Below are positions 4,075-6,884 of a DNA stretch of 6,884 bases, piece by piece. The first letter of the stretch is position 1. Each line of letters begins with the position of its first letter. The DNA is from Oscillospiraceae bacterium. Lineage in GTDB: Bacteria; Bacillota; Clostridia; Oscillospirales; Acutalibacteraceae. The stretch covers positions 1 to 6,884 of the forward strand of contig JAQVYP010000093.1 in the NCBI GenBank assembly GCA_029004655.1. The letters are read 5' to 3'. Position numbers and translations under genes: made by a program. The notes under the pieces are model-generated. The model saw only the letters and a program-made list of their open reading frames with translations. It ran no database searches and was not told the DNA's origin.

Positions 4075-5139
4075 ATGGCTTCAGCAAGAAAACTACCGTC
4101 AGGCATGTGGAGAACACAACTGTTCGTGGGTTGCGACGCAGACGGAAAGCGCAAATATAAGTCATTCACAGCAGCTACACGGCGAGAATCTGAATTTTTG
4201 GCGGCGGACTACGCGAAGAATAATCGGAATCGACCCATTGCAGACATTACGCTGGGAGAAGCGATGCGCCGATACATTGACAGTAAACAAGCTCTATCCC
4301 CTACAACGATTTTAGGATACGAATCCATCAAACGCACTCACTTTAAGGCACTGCAGAAAGTCAAGCTTCGCGACATCACACGTGAGGCCATTCAACGCGA
4401 ATTCTCGAATGTAACCACTAATCTTACGCCGAAAACAGTGCGAAATTTGCACGGTTTTATTTCGGCAGTTCTTGATATGTTCTTGCCTGATTTCAAATTG
4501 TCCACAACCTTACCGGAGCGTGAAAGAAAAACCTGTGCAATCCCGACAGAGAAGGAGTTTGCAACATTTCTCGAATCCATACAGGGGCAAGAAATTGAAA
4601 TACCGGTGCTGCTTGCCGCTGCCGGGTCTTTGCGTCGAAGTGAAATTGCTGCGCTGGATGATGCACACGTGCTTGACAGCGGCGTATATGTTGAACATGC
4701 TATGGTACAAGGAACAGACAGGGTCTGGAGGTTGAAAAAGCCTAAAACAGGCTCAAGTGAGCGTATCGCTCCCCTGCCACCACAGATTATCCAAAAAATT
4801 CGTGAACGTGGCTTACCAAAAACCGATCCCGATCGCATCAGCCGACAATTTGCTAAGGCAATCAAAGCCGTGGATATTCCACCGTTTACATTTCACGCCC
4901 TGCGCCACTATTACGCCTCCGTACTGCATGCAGAAGGTGTCCCCGATAAGTATATCATGCAGTTTGGCGGATGGAGTACCGATGCCGTATTAAAGTCGGT
5001 TTATCAGCAAGCCATGCGGGACAAGACGCAAAGCGAAAGCGCCCGTGTTACATCCATTTTTTCACATATGATGCCAACCGAGTCCGACACCCCTGTGCAA
5101 CACGAAATGCAACACGAATCACAAAAATCACAGATATAA
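4075..5139 (+). CDS. int: tyrosine recombinase (site-specific integrase)
   Basis: A 354-aa integrase of the phage/ICE type, catalysing integration at the tRNA site just downstream and probably excision with a partner. The N-terminal arm-binding region (about 1-55) carries KLPSGMWRTQLFVGCDADGKRKYKSF. A SAM-like core-binding domain spans about 57-145 (TLGEAMRRYIDSKQALSPTTILGYESI). The catalytic domain from about 155 has Arg187 (SLRRSE), Lys224 (KPKTGSSER), His274 and Arg277 (HALRHYY), Trp300 (GGWS) at the usual His/Trp position, and the nucleophile Tyr310 (SVYQQ). All catalytic residues are present. AGGAGG (4062-4067) lies 7 nt before the ATG. The stop is 22 bp from the tRNA fragment, the usual int-att arrangement. 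The C-terminal tail, with repeated QHE/HES residues, is short and polar. Confidence 0.93.
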   Translation: MASARKLPSGMWRTQLFVGCDADGKRKYKSFTAATRRESEFLAADYAKNNRNRPIADITLGEAMRRYIDSKQALSPTTILGYESIKRTHFKALQKVKLRDITREAIQREFSNVTTNLTPKTVRNLHGFISAVLDMFLPDFKLSTTLPERERKTCAIPTEKEFATFLESIQGQEIEIPVLLAAAGSLRRSEIAALDDAHVLDSGVYVEHAMVQGTDRVWRLKKPKTGSSERIAPLPPQIIQKIRERGLPKTDPDRISRQFAKAIKAVDIPPFTFHALRHYYASVLHAEGVPDKYIMQFGGWSTDAVLKSVYQQAMRDKTQSESARVTSIFSHMMPTESDTPVQHEMQHESQKSQI

Positions 5140-5161
5140 TGCGCGTCTTGTTGGAATAGCT

Positions 5162-5189
5162 ATGGGTTCGATTCCCATCGCCCGCTCCA
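5162..5189 (+). other. attachment site: tRNA-Gly 3'-end fragment
   Basis: ATGGG-TTCGATT-CCCAT (5162-5178) is a complete T-arm. It is followed by the 7-nt acceptor strand CGCCCGC (5179-5185), discriminator T (5186) and CCA (5187-5189). A U73 with this acceptor strand fits tRNA-Gly best; tRNA-Cys also has U73 but a different acceptor. No D-arm or anticodon arm precedes it, so it is a 3' fragment, not a gene. Just after the integrase, it marks the element's right junction; an intact tRNA-Gly is expected at the other end. The tRNA terminator at 5199 supports chromosomal DNA to the right. Confidence 0.75.
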
Positions 5190-5198
5190 ATGAATATT

Positions 5199-5236
5199 AA
5201 GTTGCTAACCCCAATGGTTAGCAACTTTTATTTTAT
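5199..5236 (+). terminator. strong intrinsic terminator after the tRNA fragment
   Basis: AAGTTGCTAACC (5199-5210) and GGTTAGCAACTT (5216-5227) form a perfect 12-bp stem with a 5-nt loop, followed by a T-rich tail (5226-5236). It probably was the terminator of the target tRNA gene and now also ends integrase transcripts. Confidence 0.88.
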
Positions 5237-5339
5237 ATAAAAATTAGATTCTCTTTCTAGAAATGATTTCTAGAAATGAGAGGTACCAAATTTATCTTTA
5301 CCAGATAAAACAGATAAAGACAATGCCTAGGCATTGTCT
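5237..5339. repeat. short spacer with three palindromic blocks
   Basis: No gene is seen. TTTCTAGAAATGA occurs twice in exact tandem (5254-5266 and 5267-5279), each unit containing the palindrome TTTCTAGAAA. TTTATCT (5291-5297) faces AGATAAA (5303-5309). A perfect 22-bp palindrome without a loop, arms AGACAATGCCT and AGGCATTGTCT, fills 5318-5339 and ends exactly where the IS begins. The palindromes may be the target chosen by the IS or a remnant of an older small element. Confidence 0.6.
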
Positions 5340-5354
5340 CAGCCTGTCGAAAAA
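5340..5354 (+). repeat. left terminal inverted repeat of the IS
   Basis: CAGCCTGTCGAAAAA, matching the right end at 14 of 15 positions on the opposite strand. It abuts the 22-bp palindrome on its outer side. Confidence 0.85.
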
Positions 5355-5378
5355 GGCCAGCGAAAGCTGGTCTTTTTT
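5355..5378 (+). terminator. intrinsic terminator inside the left end of the IS
   Basis: GGCCAGC (5355-5361) and GCTGGTC (5366-5372) form a 7-bp stem with a GAAA tetraloop, followed by six T's. It faces inward and would stop host transcription from entering the transposase gene, a known way for IS elements to limit impinging transcription. A run of A's before it may make it bidirectional. Confidence 0.8.
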
Positions 5379-5431
5379 CAATAGAATTGGTAAAATAGAA
5401 GGTAAGAAAAGCCGGAGGGAGAGGAAAGCAG

Positions 5432-6856
5432 ATGCTAGTAAAAAGGCAGGAAACGAATCGAGGAGCAGTGGAAATAGTAAGTTTGGAGGATCTGGTACCA
5501 AAGGAGCATTTACTGCGAAAAATAGATGCGGCAGTGGATTTCAACCAACTGTATGAAATTGTAGACGAGCTGTATTGCGCTGACAACGGCAGACCGAGTG
5601 TAGACCCAGTCGTGCTGTTTAAGATTGTACTGATCCAGCATATCTATGGACTTCCATCACTGCGCCGGACACTGGATGAAGTTTACGCTAATATCACCTA
5701 TCGCTGGTTTCTGGGATACTCTCTCAACGACCGAGTACCGCACTTTTCCACAGTCAGCTACAATTTCAAACACCGATTTAAAACAGAAACGATTGAGCAA
5801 GTGTTCTCATGGATTCTGAAAGAAGCAGCGCAAGCAGGATATCTGGATACGGAAGCGGTGTTTGTGGATGGTACGCAAATCAAAGCAAATGCAAATACGA
5901 AAAAACAGACAAAGAAGCTTGTACCAAAAACAGCGAAACGCTATACGCACGAGTTACTGGAAGAAGTCAACAAAGACCGGAAAGCACATGACAAAAAGCC
6001 GTTTGATGACGACCAGAAGCCACCTGCCGAAAAGGAGGTTTCGGTCTCTACCACCGATCCAGAGAGTGGATTATTCCACAAGGGTGAACACAAGAAATGC
6101 TTTGCGTATGAAGCACACACGGCTTGTGACAAGCACAACTTTGTTTTAGCCGTAGAGGTAACACCCGGCAATGTCCACGACAGTGTAGCCTTTGATGCAG
6201 TATATGACCAATTGATTGAGCAATTTCCCGAACACAAAACAGTGGTGGCGGACGCCGCCTACAAAACACCTTGGATTTGCAAACGTGTATTTGAAGATGG
6301 CAGAGTTCTTTCCACAGCATACAAACGCCCGAAGGTCAGAAAGAACGGACACGAGTGGTACAAGTATGTGTATGATGAATTCTATGACGAGATTCTGTGC
6401 CCGGAGTATCAACGCCTGTATTACACAACAACAAATCGGGAGGGCTATCGGGAATACAAAAGCCGAAGCTACCGCTGCGCAGTTTGCCCAACACGCCAGC
6501 TTTGTACCGACAATGCCAAGTGTGAAAAAACAGTACAGAGACATTTGTGGCAGGATTATGTAGAGCTTGCCGAGGATGCGCGGCATACGCCGAAATATAG
6601 AGAACTGTACCGTCTACGAAAAGAGAAAATTGAGCGTGTGTTTGCCGATGCAAAACAGAAGCATGGCATGCGCTACACGCAGTACAGAGGTCTTGCTCAG
6701 GTAACCAACTGGGTAAGGCTTAAGTTTGCTGCCATGAACCTCAAAAAGCTTGCTTCTTGGTTGTGGAATGACTCACATCCTTTGCAACTTTTTCGCTTTT
6801 TCGCCTTCCCTTTTTCGATTTTGTTCTATAATTTCAAAAACCCGACTTTCGCTTAA
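5432..6856 (+). CDS. IS1182-family DDE transposase
   Basis: A 474-aa full-length transposase that cuts and joins the IS ends. The N-terminal DUF772/InsH-like DNA-binding region is at about 15-120 (EHLLRKIDAAVDF, GRPSVDPVVLFKIVLIQHIYGLPSLRRT). The DDE core has Asp146 (VFVDGTQIKANANTKK), Asp274 (VVADAAYKTP) and Glu401 (KIERVFADAKQKHGMRYTQYRG). Between the second D and the E lies a cysteine-rich insert, C323, C349, C352, C358 and C364, typical of this group and possibly metal-binding. A purine-rich GGAGGGAGAGGAAAG precedes the ATG. A TAAAAT -10 (5391-5396) is present, but the -35 is poor and overlaps the terminator hairpin, consistent with low expression. The stop codon (6854-6856) lies in the loop of the right-end terminator. 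No frameshift is seen, so it is probably active. Confidence 0.92.
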   Translation: MLVKRQETNRGAVEIVSLEDLVPKEHLLRKIDAAVDFNQLYEIVDELYCADNGRPSVDPVVLFKIVLIQHIYGLPSLRRTLDEVYANITYRWFLGYSLNDRVPHFSTVSYNFKHRFKTETIEQVFSWILKEAAQAGYLDTEAVFVDGTQIKANANTKKQTKKLVPKTAKRYTHELLEEVNKDRKAHDKKPFDDDQKPPAEKEVSVSTTDPESGLFHKGEHKKCFAYEAHTACDKHNFVLAVEVTPGNVHDSVAFDAVYDQLIEQFPEHKTVVADAAYKTPWICKRVFEDGRVLSTAYKRPKVRKNGHEWYKYVYDEFYDEILCPEYQRLYYTTTNREGYREYKSRSYRCAVCPTRQLCTDNAKCEKTVQRHLWQDYVELAEDARHTPKYRELYRLRKEKIERVFADAKQKHGMRYTQYRGLAQVTNWVRLKFAAMNLKKLASWLWNDSHPLQLFRFFAFPFSILFYNFKNPTFA

Positions 6857-6874
6857 TCCGAATGTCGGGTTTTT
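6841..6874 (+). terminator. transposase terminator at the right end of the IS
   Basis: CCCGACTTTCG (6841-6851) pairs with CGAATGTCGGG (6859-6869) at 10 of 11 positions around a 7-nt loop, followed by five T's that already belong to the right terminal repeat. A's before it make it usable in both directions. The transposase stop codon lies in the loop. Confidence 0.85.
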
Positions 6875-6884
6875 CTACAGGCTG
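6870..6884 (-). repeat. right terminal inverted repeat of the IS
   Basis: Minus-strand CAGCCTGTAGAAAAA, one mismatch from the left end. It coincides with the end of the window. Confidence 0.85.

Larger units (their letters stand above)
5340..6884 (+). mobile_element. complete IS1182-type insertion sequence
   Basis: 1545 bp bounded by terminal inverted repeats: CAGCCTGTCGAAAAA at 5340-5354 and, on the minus strand, CAGCCTGTAGAAAAA at 6870-6884 (14 of 15 match). It holds one full-length DDE transposase gene and an intrinsic terminator at each end. The right terminal repeat ends at the last base of the window, so the target duplication cannot be read. Family assignment rests on transposase features, not on a database match. 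Confidence 0.85.

Noticed and set aside
4392..4865. 157-codon minus-strand open frame opposite the integrase
   Set aside because: It is antisense to the catalytic domain of an intact integrase and has no ribosome site or recognisable features.
5140..5189. complete tRNA gene
   Set aside because: Only the T-arm and acceptor 3' strand are present. Upstream sequence does not form anticodon or D arms.
5254..5279. CRISPR-like tandem units
   Set aside because: Only two 13-bp units directly abut with no spacer, and no cas genes are nearby.

Overview
The window looks like one end of a tRNA-integrated mobile element (prophage or integrative element) in a low-to-moderate-GC Firmicute, probably a gut Clostridia/Oscillospiraceae-type host. 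This is inferred from strong AGGAGG ribosome sites, TTGACA/TATAAT-type promoters, A/T-rich intrinsic terminators and the protein families. The element runs leftward out of the window. Its right end is a tRNA-Gly 3'-end fragment at about 5162-5189, directly after a tyrosine integrase. DNA to the right is probably host chromosome carrying a complete IS1182-type insertion sequence (5340-6884), whose last base is the last base of the window.

Left arm (1-660, minus strand): a leftward operon. It starts with a 63-aa Cro-like XRE protein (410-601), followed by a small putative ribbon-helix-helix protein (46-240) and the first codons of another gene (1-28). A 16-bp palindrome, GTCTAGCACACTAGAC, lies on the -10 of the Cro-like promoter. 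A 13/16 copy lies in the same register on a second putative promoter just downstream of that gene, so one repressor probably controls both.

Centre (672-2581, plus strand): a well-formed promoter drives a CI/LexA-like XRE-S24 repressor (735-1403). Behind it are a lipoprotein with a Thr/Pro/Glu-rich stalk (1462-2007) and a PH-like plus SHOCT protein (2048-2581). The position between repressor and integrase is where temperate elements carry lysogenic-conversion or superinfection-immunity genes.

Defence module (2815-3882): a promoter, a short GC-rich RNA ending in a perfect intrinsic terminator (about 2851-2921), then an Abi_2/AbiF-family HEPN protein with an R-x4-H motif (2953-3882). This matches the arrangement known for the abiF RNA motif and resembles an RNA/HEPN abortive-infection unit. 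A 19-bp exact direct repeat brackets the module (2706-2724 and 3925-3943).

Integration module (3929-5236): a hairpin-rich leader, the integrase (4075-5139), the tRNA-Gly attachment remnant, and a strong terminator that probably belonged to the tRNA gene. The 5237-5339 spacer holds a cluster of short palindromes, the last of which abuts the IS.

As a whole, the right arm reads as a lysogeny control, accessory immunity and integration segment. The best candidates for under-described biology are the RNA-AbiF unit, the lipoprotein/PH-SHOCT pair under the S24 repressor, and the twin-operator circuit.
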